Both the position numbers and the translations under genes were made by a program. A stretch of DNA of 64,000 nucleotides. Origin: JBDSKH01 sp050245915 (GTDB taxonomy: Bacteria > Actinomycetota > Actinomycetes > Actinomycetales > Microbacteriaceae). Positions 50,626 to 58,969 of this stretch are shown piece by piece; the stretch's first letter is position 1, and each line of letters begins with the position of its first letter. The notes below the pieces were generated by a model, which saw nothing but the letters and a program-made list of their open reading frames with translations, was not told the DNA's origin and searched no databases. The DNA is taken from contig JBFWWZ010000008.1 of NCBI GenBank assembly GCA_050245915.1, positions 1 to 64,000 of the forward strand, written 5' to 3'.

Positions 50626-50637
50626 ACGCTGACTATA
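50618..50637 (-). promoter_or_regulatory. cmtR promoter and operator
   Basis: Minus-strand -10 TATAGT (50637-50632), six bases, then GTG. The palindrome GTCAGC-ACAC-GCTGAC (50618-50633) overlaps the start site, suitable for autorepression. Confidence 0.6.
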
Positions 50638-50664
50638 CAGCGTCGGCTGAATAGTGCCAAGACT

Positions 50665-52638
50665 CTACGACGGTCGTCTACGACCGCGTTCGGCAAGCAT
50701 CTCGTTGTATGCGTTCAGGTCCGCGTCAGCGTCGCGGTCGGCCGCGCGGTCGAGCCGCTTTGCTTCGCGTGAGTCGCTTCGGCTCCACATGAAGACGACG
50801 AGGATCGCCAGCAGGACGGTTGGGATCTCCCCGACGCTCCATGCGACTCCGCCGCCCGCTTGTTGATCGGCGAGCGGTGACAGCCCCCACGTTCGTCCCA
50901 TCGCGCCGTACCAATCGGCGAGGAGAAGCGAGGTGCCAGTCACCAGCGAGAGGCCGAAGAACGCATGGAGGGCCATGGTCGCCAGCAGGAGGATGAGACG
51001 GAGCGGGTAGGGAGCTCGGCGCGGCAGTGGGTCGATTCCGATCAGCGTCTGGGCGAAGAGGAATCCTGTCGCCACGAAGTGGATGATCATCCAGGTGTGG
51101 CCGACATGGTCCTCCGTCGCCCACCGGAAGGCCGGCGAGTAGTAGAACCCCCACAGCGATCCCGCGAACAGAACGCTGGCGACGATCGGGTGGGTGAGGA
51201 TCCCAGCGACCCGCGAGTGCACGATGAGCACCAGCCATTCGCGTGCCCCGCGCGAGCCATCCTTGCGAGGGACGATCGCGCGCATCCCGAGGGTGATCGG
51301 GGCAGCGAGGACCAGCAGGATCGGCGACGCCATCGTCAGCAGCATGTGCCCGAGCATGTGGACGCTGAACAAATAGGTCTCATAGACGTTGACGGGACCG
51401 CTCGTCACCCAGAAGAGCAGGCTGAGTCCGAGTAGCCAGGCGACCGTCCGATGCCAGGGCCACCGGTCGCCTCGGCGACGAAGGCGAGCGACTCCCGCGA
51501 GGTAGAAGAACGCTCCGAAAGCGCAGACGAGGAGCCAAAGCAGGTCGACGTTCCATTCGGTCCACCACGTGATCGAAGTCAGTTCGGGCGGCAGCTCGCG
51601 ATCCGTGAGAATCAGCGACGGCGACGGCTCCGGAAGCTGATCGATCGGAGTTTCCTCCACCGGCGGACTGGTTCGAGCCAGAGCGGCCGCGACTCCAGAA
51701 GCGACGCCCATGAACGCGATCTCGCTGATGACGAGTATCCAGAGCCACCGCTGGGTGCCGTCGACGACTCGGCGGATCAGATACCGCCGCTGGATGGCGC
51801 CGAACATTCCGAGAACCAGGAGCACGGACACCTTAACGAGAACGAGGGCACCATACGGCGACGCGAGATTAGGGGAGTTCTGCAGGCGGATTGCCGCACT
51901 CGCGTACCCGGAGACCGCCACGACCACGAAGCAGACGAGCGCAATCGTCGAATAGCGAGGAAGAACGTCGGCGAGCGCTCCGGGTTTCAGCTGACCGCGG
52001 AGCAGCACGATCACCAGCAGGCCGCCGACCCAGACTGCGGCGAACACGAGGTGGAGCCAGATCGCCGTGACCGCTGCATCGTGGTTCTCCGTACCACCGG
52101 CATGGCCCTGCTGCGCAAGGGGGACCATACCGAGTACCGAGGCGATGGTCGAGACGGCGAGAGCCGTGCGATTTCGGACCGCGAAGCAGACGATGGTGAG
52201 GAGTGCCCCAGTCAAGACGGTCACGACCCAGGCGATCCCGGGCTCCGTGCTGGTCAGGTAGACACCAAGTCCCTGCCCGTACGACTCTTCGAGCGTGATC
52301 GGGATGTAGGCGACGCTCGCGTACGCGAAGATCGCCGTCGTGGCACCGGCAATCGTCCATACCCCGGCACCCGCGGCGGCGACATCCAGTGCTCGATTGA
52401 AGGCGCCGTCGCGCGGGTCCAGGGCGAAGAGCGCCACGACCAGGGCGCCGAGAGCGGTCGCCACTCCGAAGTCGACGACGAGCTTCGACGCGGGCAGGCC
52501 CCATCGGACCGCCGCGCCCGGGTCAAGAAGCTCGCCCGGCTGAGCACCTCCGCCGAACCCCAGAGAGGCGACAAGAGATACGGCTCCGATCAGGAGAAGG
52601 GCAGCAGGCCCCGCGAGCAGAAGCGCGAGGCGGGTCAC
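50665..52638 (-). CDS. CopD-CtaG fusion membrane protein
   Basis: A 657-residue polytopic protein. The N-terminal half (about residues 1-340) resembles CopD copper-import/resistance proteins, with HAGGTENHDAAVTAIWLHLVFAAVWVGG bearing conserved His. The C-terminal half (about 360-640) is a CtaG_caa3 cytochrome oxidase assembly domain, with HMLGHMLLTMASPILLVLAAP and DHVGHTWMIIHF. GTG at 52638 overlaps the CopC stop. It ends with the same SPLADQQ...GVAWSxGExPTVL pattern as the separate CtaG at 55547. Expected role: copper handling at the membrane and delivery to respiratory oxidase. Confidence 0.92.
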   Translation of the reverse strand: MTRLALLLAGPAALLLIGAVSLVASLGFGGGAQPGELLDPGAAVRWGLPASKLVVDFGVATALGALVVALFALDPRDGAFNRALDVAAAGAGVWTIAGATTAIFAYASVAYIPITLEESYGQGLGVYLTSTEPGIAWVVTVLTGALLTIVCFAVRNRTALAVSTIASVLGMVPLAQQGHAGGTENHDAAVTAIWLHLVFAAVWVGGLLVIVLLRGQLKPGALADVLPRYSTIALVCFVVVAVSGYASAAIRLQNSPNLASPYGALVLVKVSVLLVLGMFGAIQRRYLIRRVVDGTQRWLWILVISEIAFMGVASGVAAALARTSPPVEETPIDQLPEPSPSLILTDRELPPELTSITWWTEWNVDLLWLLVCAFGAFFYLAGVARLRRRGDRWPWHRTVAWLLGLSLLFWVTSGPVNVYETYLFSVHMLGHMLLTMASPILLVLAAPITLGMRAIVPRKDGSRGAREWLVLIVHSRVAGILTHPIVASVLFAGSLWGFYYSPAFRWATEDHVGHTWMIIHFVATGFLFAQTLIGIDPLPRRAPYPLRLILLLATMALHAFFGLSLVTGTSLLLADWYGAMGRTWGLSPLADQQAGGGVAWSVGEIPTVLLAILVVFMWSRSDSREAKRLDRAADRDADADLNAYNEMLAERGRRRPS

Positions 52639-53261
52639 AACTTCGAGCGCTGCCGTGCCAGGCGGTACTGGAGGAAGACGCCAGCCGCTCCGAGACCGAG
52701 GGCGGCGATCCCGCCGAGGACCCACGGCAGGGCTCGAGGGAGTAGATCGTCCGAAGCGGCTTCAGCTTCGGCAGGCGCCGGCGTCTCTGTCGCCGGTGAG
52801 TCCTCGAGCGCCTCGCCGGTGGTGGGGTCGCAGGTGATCCCGGTCTCGTGGCCGGCCGATGCCTCGGCCCCGATCGGCTGCTCGTACGTGAAGCTGAACT
52901 CATCGGATGTTGTGTGGCCGTCCGAGGAGACCACCTGCCACAGCACCTGGTACTGGCCGCTCGCTCCCATCGCAACCTCGGTCGAGATGGTGGAGCCCTC
53001 TAGCTGCACGCACCCCGTGTTGTAGAAGGCATCGTCGGGGCCCTTGACCTGCACCGCGAACGGGGCCGTTGAATCCCCGATGGTCAGGAAGTCGTCGCTG
53101 AATGTCAGAGACACGGAGTCGAGCTGGTCCGTCACGGTCGACCCCGATGCCGGTGAGCTCTCCAGCAATCCGTCGTGAGCAGTAGCCGGAGCGGCGCTTG
53201 CCAGCAGAAGAGTCGCGGCCAGCAGCGATGTTGTCGCGACGCGCGAGACGAGGTGATTCAT
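52635..53261 (-). CDS. copC: CopC domain copper-binding protein
   Basis: A 208-residue secreted protein: signal peptide with cleavage after APATA, mature start HDGLLESSPASGSTV (N-terminal His is a CopC copper ligand), the beta-barrel CopC domain to about residue 130 with VVSSDGHTTSDEFSFTY carrying the second copper-site Asp/His, an acidic Ala/Pro/Glu-rich linker, and a C-terminal helix (about 178-198). It overlaps the lnt stop at its start and the CopD-CtaG gene at its end. It likely holds Cu(II) outside the membrane and passes it to the fused CopD domain. Confidence 0.94.
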   Translation of the reverse strand: MNHLVSRVATTSLLAATLLLASAAPATAHDGLLESSPASGSTVTDQLDSVSLTFSDDFLTIGDSTAPFAVQVKGPDDAFYNTGCVQLEGSTISTEVAMGASGQYQVLWQVVSSDGHTTSDEFSFTYEQPIGAEASAGHETGITCDPTTGEALEDSPATETPAPAEAEAASDDLLPRALPWVLGGIAALGLGAAGVFLQYRLARQRSKL

Positions 53262-54796
53262 TCATTGTTCCTTTCGGGAGTGGGGTGGGTCTTCAAGGAG
53301 TACGGGGCTCGCAGTCGCGAGACGGCGCCGAGTGTGAGAGCGAGGAGAGACAGGAGCGAGAGGACCCACGCGATGGGCTGGCCGAACATGGCCGCGGGCG
53401 TCTGTCCGGTCCTGAGCGAAACGTCGGCGATCAGCTCTCCGGCGACGAACGGCGTCAGTCGGTCGAAGACGCGGCCGTCGGGCGAGATCGCCGCTGTGAC
53501 GCCGACGGTGGACACGTTAATGACGGTCCGACTGAGCTCGATCGCGCGGGCGCGTGCGATCGCCAGCTGCTGCTCCGCCTCGTCCGTCCGTCCGAAGTCC
53601 GCGTTGTTCGACGAGGCGACGATGAGTTCGGCGCCCAGGCCGGCGGCCTCGCTGAGAAGCGCGTCGTCGACGATGTCGAAGCAGATCGTCACACCGATGG
53701 GCACGCCGGACACGGAGAAGATCGGATCGGTGGTCCCCGGCGAGTATTCGCGCTGGATGAGGTCGATCAGGGAGGGCGCGAACGGTCTCCAGAAAGCCCT
53801 GTCGGGAACGTATTCGCCGAATGGGACCGGGTGCCGTTTGTCATAGATGTCGTCGACCGTGCCCGCCTGGGTCCAAAGGAGGGCCGAGTTGAAGGTCTGT
53901 TCGTCGCGTTCGGTGACGCCCCACGCGATGAGCGGTGCCCCGGCTTCCCGAGCGACCTCGGTCAGCGCGTCGGCGGTGTTGGCATCGGTGAGAGGGTCCC
54001 GGTCTGTCGAACCCTCTGGCCAGATGACGAGGTCCAGCTCCTCGCCGTAGACCGAGTTGCTCGCACGAACCTGCGCGTCCAGGAGCGCGCCGGCCTCACG
54101 CTCGTCGAAGTATCCCGCTGGCCCCGCCCCTTGAATGGCGGCGATGCGCAGCGTCCCGCTGGGCGACGTCGGCCACGTCGGCAGGGCGACCATCAACGTC
54201 GCGAGGAGGCTCGCGACGAAGATTCTCCTCCACCGTGCCCTCTGCACAATCACCGCCTCGATCGTCAGGGCCACCAGCGTGACCATGAGGAACCCGAGTC
54301 CGGGAATGCCGACCCAGCTCAGCATTTGGCTGATCGGGCCGTCGACTTGCGAGACCCCCAGTCGGCCCCATGCAAACCCGCCGTACGGCCAGGTGCCGGC
54401 GACTGTTTCGCGCAGCAGCCAGATGCCGCCGACGATCACAGAGACGAGCGCGGACGCGCGTGTGCCTGGCGAGAACCATCGGTATGCGAGAGAGATCGCG
54501 ATGGCGCCGAGGGCAAAGAGCAGCGACTGAAGTCCGGCGAGTGCAGCCATCGGGAGGGGCCCGAGGAACAGGCTCGCCCATTCGATGTGCATGAAGTAGA
54601 AGGCCGACCCACCTGCGGCGCCGACGATCGCAGCTCCGCCTACCCGCCGGCCACGCAGCGAGAGCAGGAGGAGGGCGATCGCGGGGAAGGCGAGGATCCA
54701 CACGGCGCGATCCGGGAAGGCTGCGTCCAGAAGGAAGCCGCCCGCGATCGCGAACAGGAGAGCGTAGGGAAGAGGCAAGGGTGCTGTGGATGGCAC
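53258..54796 (-). CDS. lnt: Apolipoprotein N-acyltransferase
   Basis: A 512-residue enzyme: about six to seven N-terminal helices (to about residue 210), an extracytoplasmic nitrilase domain (220-470) with the triad Glu in VIWPEGST, Lys in DDIYDKRHPVPFGEYVP and Cys in IGVTICFDIV, then a final helix. It N-acylates lipoproteins after LspA cleavage. A chromosomal copy elsewhere would be expected in actinobacteria, so an island-borne copy is notable. GTG at 54796; the stop overlaps copC. Confidence 0.94.
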   Translation of the reverse strand: MPSTAPLPLPYALLFAIAGGFLLDAAFPDRAVWILAFPAIALLLLSLRGRRVGGAAIVGAAGGSAFYFMHIEWASLFLGPLPMAALAGLQSLLFALGAIAISLAYRWFSPGTRASALVSVIVGGIWLLRETVAGTWPYGGFAWGRLGVSQVDGPISQMLSWVGIPGLGFLMVTLVALTIEAVIVQRARWRRIFVASLLATLMVALPTWPTSPSGTLRIAAIQGAGPAGYFDEREAGALLDAQVRASNSVYGEELDLVIWPEGSTDRDPLTDANTADALTEVAREAGAPLIAWGVTERDEQTFNSALLWTQAGTVDDIYDKRHPVPFGEYVPDRAFWRPFAPSLIDLIQREYSPGTTDPIFSVSGVPIGVTICFDIVDDALLSEAAGLGAELIVASSNNADFGRTDEAEQQLAIARARAIELSRTVINVSTVGVTAAISPDGRVFDRLTPFVAGELIADVSLRTGQTPAAMFGQPIAWVLSLLSLLALTLGAVSRLRAPYSLKTHPTPERNNE

Positions 54797-54797
54797 G

Positions 54798-55547
54798 TCA
54801 CACCACCAACTGGTAGTCGGCGATCACGGCCTGCATGCTTCGAAGAAGGGTGCCCCACAGGCCGCTGACCATTGCGATGCCGAGGGCGACCAGGAGGGCA
54901 CCCCCGACCAGATTCACGACGCGGATACGCCGCCTCAGAAACGCCAACGTGTCCGTCGCCCAGCCGAACCCGAACGCTGCGAGCAGGAACGGGATGCCGA
55001 TTCCCACGCAGTAGGCCAGCCCCAACAGCACTCCCCGCCAGGGGTCGCCGCCAGACAGGCTGAGGGCTAGGACCGCGGCAAGTGTCGGTCCGATGCAGGG
55101 TGTCCAGCCGAGTCCGAAGACCATGCCGAGCAGTGGTGCTCCCGCGAGTCCTGCGGTCGGGCGCCAAGTCGGCTTCACCGCTCGCTGCAGGAGGCGAAAA
55201 CGCCCCATCAAGGCGAATGCCATGATGATCACGACGACGCCCAGTACTCGAATGATCACGTCCTGCCACTGGACGAGCCATGATCCGAGCGCCCCGAAGG
55301 CGGCCCCGTAGGCGACGAACACGGCCGAGAATCCGACGATGAACAGTGCCGTGCCGATGATCATCCTCCGGCGGCTTCGCGTCCGCTCGTCGGCGAGGCC
55401 AGACACATAGCCCAGGAACCCCGGCACCAACGGCAGCACGCACGGCGACAGGAATGAGATCAGGCCTGCGAGGAGCGCGATCGCTGCGGCGATTCCGAGA
55501 GCACCCGAGAAAACGGTTTCGGCGAAGAATCTCGCGATGTCGTCCAT
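54798..55547 (-). CDS. ccdA: Cytochrome c biogenesis/thiol-electron transporter CcdA
   Basis: A 249-residue membrane protein with six helices. The two redox cysteines occur in [16 protein letters not shown] (first helix) and [14 protein letters not shown] (fourth helix), exactly as in CcdA/DsbD-beta. It carries electrons from cytoplasmic thioredoxin to extracytoplasmic thiol proteins, here probably the TlpA-like and DsbA-like proteins of the same operon. Its start overlaps the CtaG stop by one base (TGATG). Confidence 0.95.
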   Translation of the reverse strand: MDDIARFFAETVFSGALGIAAAIALLAGLISFLSPCVLPLVPGFLGYVSGLADERTRSRRRMIIGTALFIVGFSAVFVAYGAAFGALGSWLVQWQDVIIRVLGVVVIIMAFALMGRFRLLQRAVKPTWRPTAGLAGAPLLGMVFGLGWTPCIGPTLAAVLALSLSGGDPWRGVLLGLAYCVGIGIPFLLAAFGFGWATDTLAFLRRRIRVVNLVGGALLVALGIAMVSGLWGTLLRSMQAVIADYQLVV

Positions 55548-56506
55548 CAGTCCGCGCCCCCTCGCGTCCGCAGTTGCTCGAGGTACTGGTTGTACTGGGC
55601 CAACTCGGGGTTGCCGGACTGATCGGCGGTTCGGTCAGCGCGAGCGGCACGCCGAGTGTCGTCGCGGTACCAGCGATGCACCAGGTAAACGAGGATCAAC
55701 ACCGTCGGCGCCTCTCCGTACGACCAGGCGAGGCCGCCCGCCCACTGCTGGTCGGCGAGCGGATCCACATCCCATGCGGTCGGTGGCGAGGCGAACGCGG
55801 GTACCAACGGGACGATCGACACCATGAGGATGACGCCGAAGAACGCGTGCAGCGCCATCTCCGCGAACACATCGAGAATGCGCCCGCTGTGGGTGGTCCG
55901 AATCGGCAGCGGGTCAGGGCTGAGGACGGGGATCGCGAACAGAATCCCGAAGGCGAGGAAGGCGACTTCCAGGGCAACGTGACCGCCGATCGTGCGAAGC
56001 AGCACGTCGGCGAGGCCGCTGAAGTAGAGGCCGTAGAAGGCGAGGATGAACAGCGCCAGCCCGAGCGCGGGATGCAGAGCGACGCGCGCGACACGCGACT
56101 TGAGCATGCCGTGAGCGGCTCGCAGAATCAGCCGACCGAGCCCCCGGTGCGGCACCGCTCGCATCATCAGCGTTCCGGGCGCACCGAGCACGAGTAGGGG
56201 CGGAACGAGGATCATCAACGTCAGTTGCTGAAACATGAAGACCGAGAACAGCCGGGTGCCGTAGGCCTCGAGAGCGAGGCCGGTCGTCGCGGCGAGAATC
56301 ACGCATCCGACGAGGAACGACATCGACCGGCGCACGAGCCACGGTCGCCCGGATGCCTTGACGCTCACGACTCCGGCGCCGTAGGCCACCGCCAAGACGC
56401 CGGCGATCACGGGGAGGACGGGAGCAGGCAGCGGTCCGACATCCAGAAAGGCTGCGAGCCCCGGCGGCGCCTCTGGGGTCCACCAGGGCTCGCTATCGGT
56501 GATCAC
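55547..56506 (-). CDS. ctaG: CtaG family cytochrome c oxidase assembly protein
   Basis: A 319-residue CtaG_caa3 (PF09678) protein with about seven helices. Seen: [43 protein letters not shown] and [15 protein letters not shown]. The tail [26 protein letters not shown] then [14 protein letters not shown] closely parallels the end of the CopD-CtaG fusion, so the two are paralogues in one operon. It is thought to help insert copper in heme-copper oxidases. It overlaps the TlpA-like stop (ATGA). Confidence 0.93.
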   Translation of the reverse strand: MITDSEPWWTPEAPPGLAAFLDVGPLPAPVLPVIAGVLAVAYGAGVVSVKASGRPWLVRRSMSFLVGCVILAATTGLALEAYGTRLFSVFMFQQLTLMILVPPLLVLGAPGTLMMRAVPHRGLGRLILRAAHGMLKSRVARVALHPALGLALFILAFYGLYFSGLADVLLRTIGGHVALEVAFLAFGILFAIPVLSPDPLPIRTTHSGRILDVFAEMALHAFFGVILMVSIVPLVPAFASPPTAWDVDPLADQQWAGGLAWSYGEAPTVLILVYLVHRWYRDDTRRAARADRTADQSGNPELAQYNQYLEQLRTRGGAD

Positions 56507-57105
56507 GGTGACGCCTCTGCCAGGGTCGCCGAGATCAGCCCATCGAGCAGTGCCTTGTCGATGATCCCGAGGATCCGGGCGGCGACCCGTCCCTCGGTGT
56601 CGAGCACGACCGTCGTCGGCACGGCACTGGGAGGGGCGACCCCTGCGAATGCGAGAGTCACCTCACCGCTCTCGTCGATGATCGAGGGGTAGGTGATCTC
56701 GAACTTCTCGGAGAACGCCGACGCGGTCGCAGCCTCGTCGCGAACGTTGACCCCGAGGAACTGGACGCCGTCGGCCTGGTACTGATCGCTGAGCTCCTGG
56801 AGCCACGGCGCCTCTCGCCGGCAGGGTGGACATGAGGCGTACCAGAAGTTCACCACGAGCACGTTCCCGAGGTAGTCGCTGGAATCAATGACCCCGCCGT
56901 CTTCGCCCGGCCCGGAGAACTCGATCACGGTGTCACGGTTCTCGATGGCGGTCTGCGACACCGTCCCATCGGCCGAGAGGTAGTCGCCGCGGCTCTCTGC
57001 GACATCGCTGCGAGATGCGCAGCCGGTGAACATCAGGGCAGCGGTTGCCAGAGCAGCCAACCACGACACGGCCGCAACCACTCGCTGCCTCCGCTGAACG
57101 TTCAC
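56503..57105 (-). CDS. TlpA/ResA-like thioredoxin lipoprotein
   Basis: A 200-residue lipoprotein: signal VSWLAALATAALMFTGCAS with lipobox FTGC, then a thioredoxin fold with active site YASCPPCRREAPWL and the cis-Pro region AVPTTVVLDTEG. ResA/TlpA-type proteins reduce disulfides in apocytochromes or copper chaperones outside the membrane. CcdA is the expected electron donor. Start overlaps the DsbA-like stop (ATGA). The lipid anchor makes it a substrate for the operon's Lnt. Confidence 0.94.
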   Translation of the reverse strand: MNVQRRQRVVAAVSWLAALATAALMFTGCASRSDVAESRGDYLSADGTVSQTAIENRDTVIEFSGPGEDGGVIDSSDYLGNVLVVNFWYASCPPCRREAPWLQELSDQYQADGVQFLGVNVRDEAATASAFSEKFEITYPSIIDESGEVTLAFAGVAPPSAVPTTVVLDTEGRVAARILGIIDKALLDGLISATLAEASP

Positions 57106-57767
57106 TCGTTCAGCGCCTCATCGATCATCGCGCGGAGCTGCTCCGGCGCCGGCGTCCCGAGCCGCTCGCCGTTCAGGAAGAACGTGGGCGTTCCTTCGAC
57201 GCCGAGCGCGATCCCCTCGGTGAAATCGAGTTCGATCCGCTCTCGGGTCGCGGGATCCTGAATGTCTGCGTCGTACTTGGTCATGTCGAGGCCGAGCTCT
57301 TCGGCGAATGTGCGGAACAGCGGCGCTTGCGAGTCGGCGCCCTTCTCGCCCCAGGTCGCCTGCGTCTGGAACATCCGATGGAACATCGGCTCGAGCTGAT
57401 CCTGATTCGCAGCGGCCTCGACCGCCAGCGCGGCATTGACCGAATTGCCGTGGCCGGGAAGCGGGAAGTATCGGAAGGCGAAGGTGACGCGCCCGGCGTA
57501 CTCCTCCCTCAGCTGCTCCATGATCGGGTAATACGCGCCGCAGGCTTCGCACTCGAAGTCCAGGAACTCGACGAGTGTGACTTTGCCGTCCTCGGCGACG
57601 TCCAGGCGGTGGGTGTTGTCACGGATGGCGGTCGGGGCTGACGGGGTTCCGTCGGCGTCGAGCGGGAGTTGCGGTTTGGGCTGGTTCAGGAGGATGGCCA
57701 GGATGACGATGGCCGCGAGGAGGATGACTGCTGTGACCGCGGTGGCGATCTTGCCGTTGGTGCTCAT
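57102..57767 (-). CDS. DsbA-like thiol oxidoreductase
   Basis: A 221-residue membrane-anchored protein: helix at about residues 7-28, then a DsbA/thioredoxin_4 fold with active site LDFECEACGAYYP and cis-Pro segment EGTPTFFLNGERLG. Family members form or isomerise disulfides in exported proteins. It follows the SISRT-type small membrane protein with a 74-bp leader that contains a GCGCAC/GTGCGC hairpin, resembling the leader before the M23 gene at 62142. The stop overlaps the TlpA-like start. Confidence 0.93.
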   Translation of the reverse strand: MSTNGKIATAVTAVILLAAIVILAILLNQPKPQLPLDADGTPSAPTAIRDNTHRLDVAEDGKVTLVEFLDFECEACGAYYPIMEQLREEYAGRVTFAFRYFPLPGHGNSVNAALAVEAAANQDQLEPMFHRMFQTQATWGEKGADSQAPLFRTFAEELGLDMTKYDADIQDPATRERIELDFTEGIALGVEGTPTFFLNGERLGTPAPEQLRAMIDEALNE

Positions 57768-57841
57768 GGATGACTCTCAATCAGGAGGCGCACGGGTGCG
57801 CATGTACGTGGGTTGAGGCGTGCTCGTGAGAGCGCGCGACC

Positions 57842-58255
57842 TCAGGTACGGCTGATGGAGAGAAGGAGCAGGTCCGGAGCCGGCGCAGTCGCCGAAGGTG
57901 CGTGCGACGCCGGGGCCAGGAGTGGGCGGCGCGACGACAGGAATGCCTTTGACCGTCGCCAGGTCCGTGCGGCGGAGAGCAGCAGCAGGCAGCAGATCGC
58001 CACCAAAGCGCACACGCCCGTGGCGGCGAGGCCAGTGTCGTCGACCAGCGCCTCCGCTTCGACGCCGGCATCGGCCGTGACGTGGGCGACCTCGAACCAG
58101 GCTGACGCGACAGAGGTGTCGGCGACATCCGGGCTGTCGACATGGTTCACCACGGCGAGCAGCACGGCGGACACGAGGAGGGCGAAGAGCGCGACCACGC
58201 TCCGGAAGCGACCGCTAGTGCGGCCGATCCGGTGGAGTGCGCTGTCGTCGAACAT
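57842..58255 (-). CDS. Small two-helix membrane protein ending in SISRT (copy A)
   Basis: A 137-residue protein of unknown function with helices at about residues 17-37 and 73-93. It ends LLLLSISRT. The protein at 62229 has the same plan: helix, acidic loop, helix with LxxARxxR after it, Pro/Ala segment and C-terminal LSISRT. The layout recalls small actinobacterial DUF6153-type proteins, but I am not certain. Two Cys (GVCALVAICC) are in the second helix. ATG at 58255, two bases after the upstream stop. Confidence 0.78.
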   Translation of the reverse strand: MFDDSALHRIGRTSGRFRSVVALFALLVSAVLLAVVNHVDSPDVADTSVASAWFEVAHVTADAGVEAEALVDDTGLAATGVCALVAICCLLLLSAARTWRRSKAFLSSRRPLLAPASHAPSATAPAPDLLLLSISRT

Positions 58256-58257
58256 GC

Positions 58258-58539
58258 TTAGACCTGTCGGCGCCGTTTCATCCCGCGGACAGCCAGCCTG
58301 TGCATGACGAATGCGCCAGTCATCAGGACGACGAACGCGCCGCCGGCGGTCCACACCCACGTGGGATCGGAATCCTCATCGCCAGGAGTGTGAACATGCT
58401 CCGCGTACGGCGCGGGAGCCGTCGCGGTCGGTGTGGGTGTCGGTGTTTCAGCGGTCGCCGCGATGGCGGGCGCAGCAACGGTGATGCCGATGCTCAGGGT
58501 CGCGGTGATCACCGCACGTGCGATGAACTGACGGATCAT
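58258..58539 (-). CDS. Small secreted/membrane protein
   Basis: A 93-residue protein: signal peptide-like start (MIRQFIARAVITATLSIGITVAAPAIA, cleavage after AIA), a Thr/Pro-rich linker with HVHTPGDEDSD, then one membrane helix (about 62-84) and a basic end RGMKRRRQV. No named family is recognised. The His/Asp cluster could bind metal (inference). Its start overlaps the stop of the SmtB-type gene (ATGA). Confidence 0.78.
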   Translation of the reverse strand: MIRQFIARAVITATLSIGITVAAPAIAATAETPTPTPTATAPAPYAEHVHTPGDEDSDPTWVWTAGGAFVVLMTGAFVMHRLAVRGMKRRRQV

Positions 58540-58961
58540 TGCGGGTCCTCATCGGACCCGTGGTCGTGGTCGCTGTGATCCGGGTCGTTCGGCCCGTGGA
58601 CGTGCATCATCACGGAGTGTCCGACATGGTCCATGGCGAGGTGCAGCAGGGCTCCCACATGTGAGTCGTCGAGTTCGTAGTGGGCTTCTCGTCCCGTTCG
58701 CTCGACCTTGACGACACGGTGCGCGCGCAGAAGGTGTAGCGCGTGAGACACCGCCGACTCGCTGAGCCCGGTGACCGTCGCGAGATCCCGGACTCGCAGA
58801 CGGCCGATCAGCAGGGCGCTCAGGATTCGAACGCGCCCGGGGTCGCCGAGCAGCGAGAACACGTCGGCGACGTCCGTGACAGCCCGATCGTCGGGCATGC
58901 CGTTGCTCACTCGTGTCACCTCGTCGTCTGTCCTCGTCGCTCGCGCGTCCTCAGATTGCAT
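58536..58961 (-). CDS. ArsR/SmtB family metal sensor (alpha-5 site type)
   Basis: A 141-residue winged-helix repressor with DNA-binding segment VRDLATVTGLSESAVSHALHLLRAH. The last helix carries DSHVGALLHLAMDHVGH, the D-x-H-x10-H-x2-H pattern of the alpha-5 zinc/cobalt site in SmtB/CzrA, and a His/Asp-rich tail (HVHGPNDPDHSDHDHG) extends it. It lies just after czcD and probably represses the whole operon through the 26-bp palindrome upstream of czcD. No alpha-3N Cys motif is present. Confidence 0.92.
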   Translation of the reverse strand: MQSEDARATRTDDEVTRVSNGMPDDRAVTDVADVFSLLGDPGRVRILSALLIGRLRVRDLATVTGLSESAVSHALHLLRAHRVVKVERTGREAHYELDDSHVGALLHLAMDHVGHSVMMHVHGPNDPDHSDHDHGSDEDPQ

Positions 58962-58969
58962 GTGTCCTA

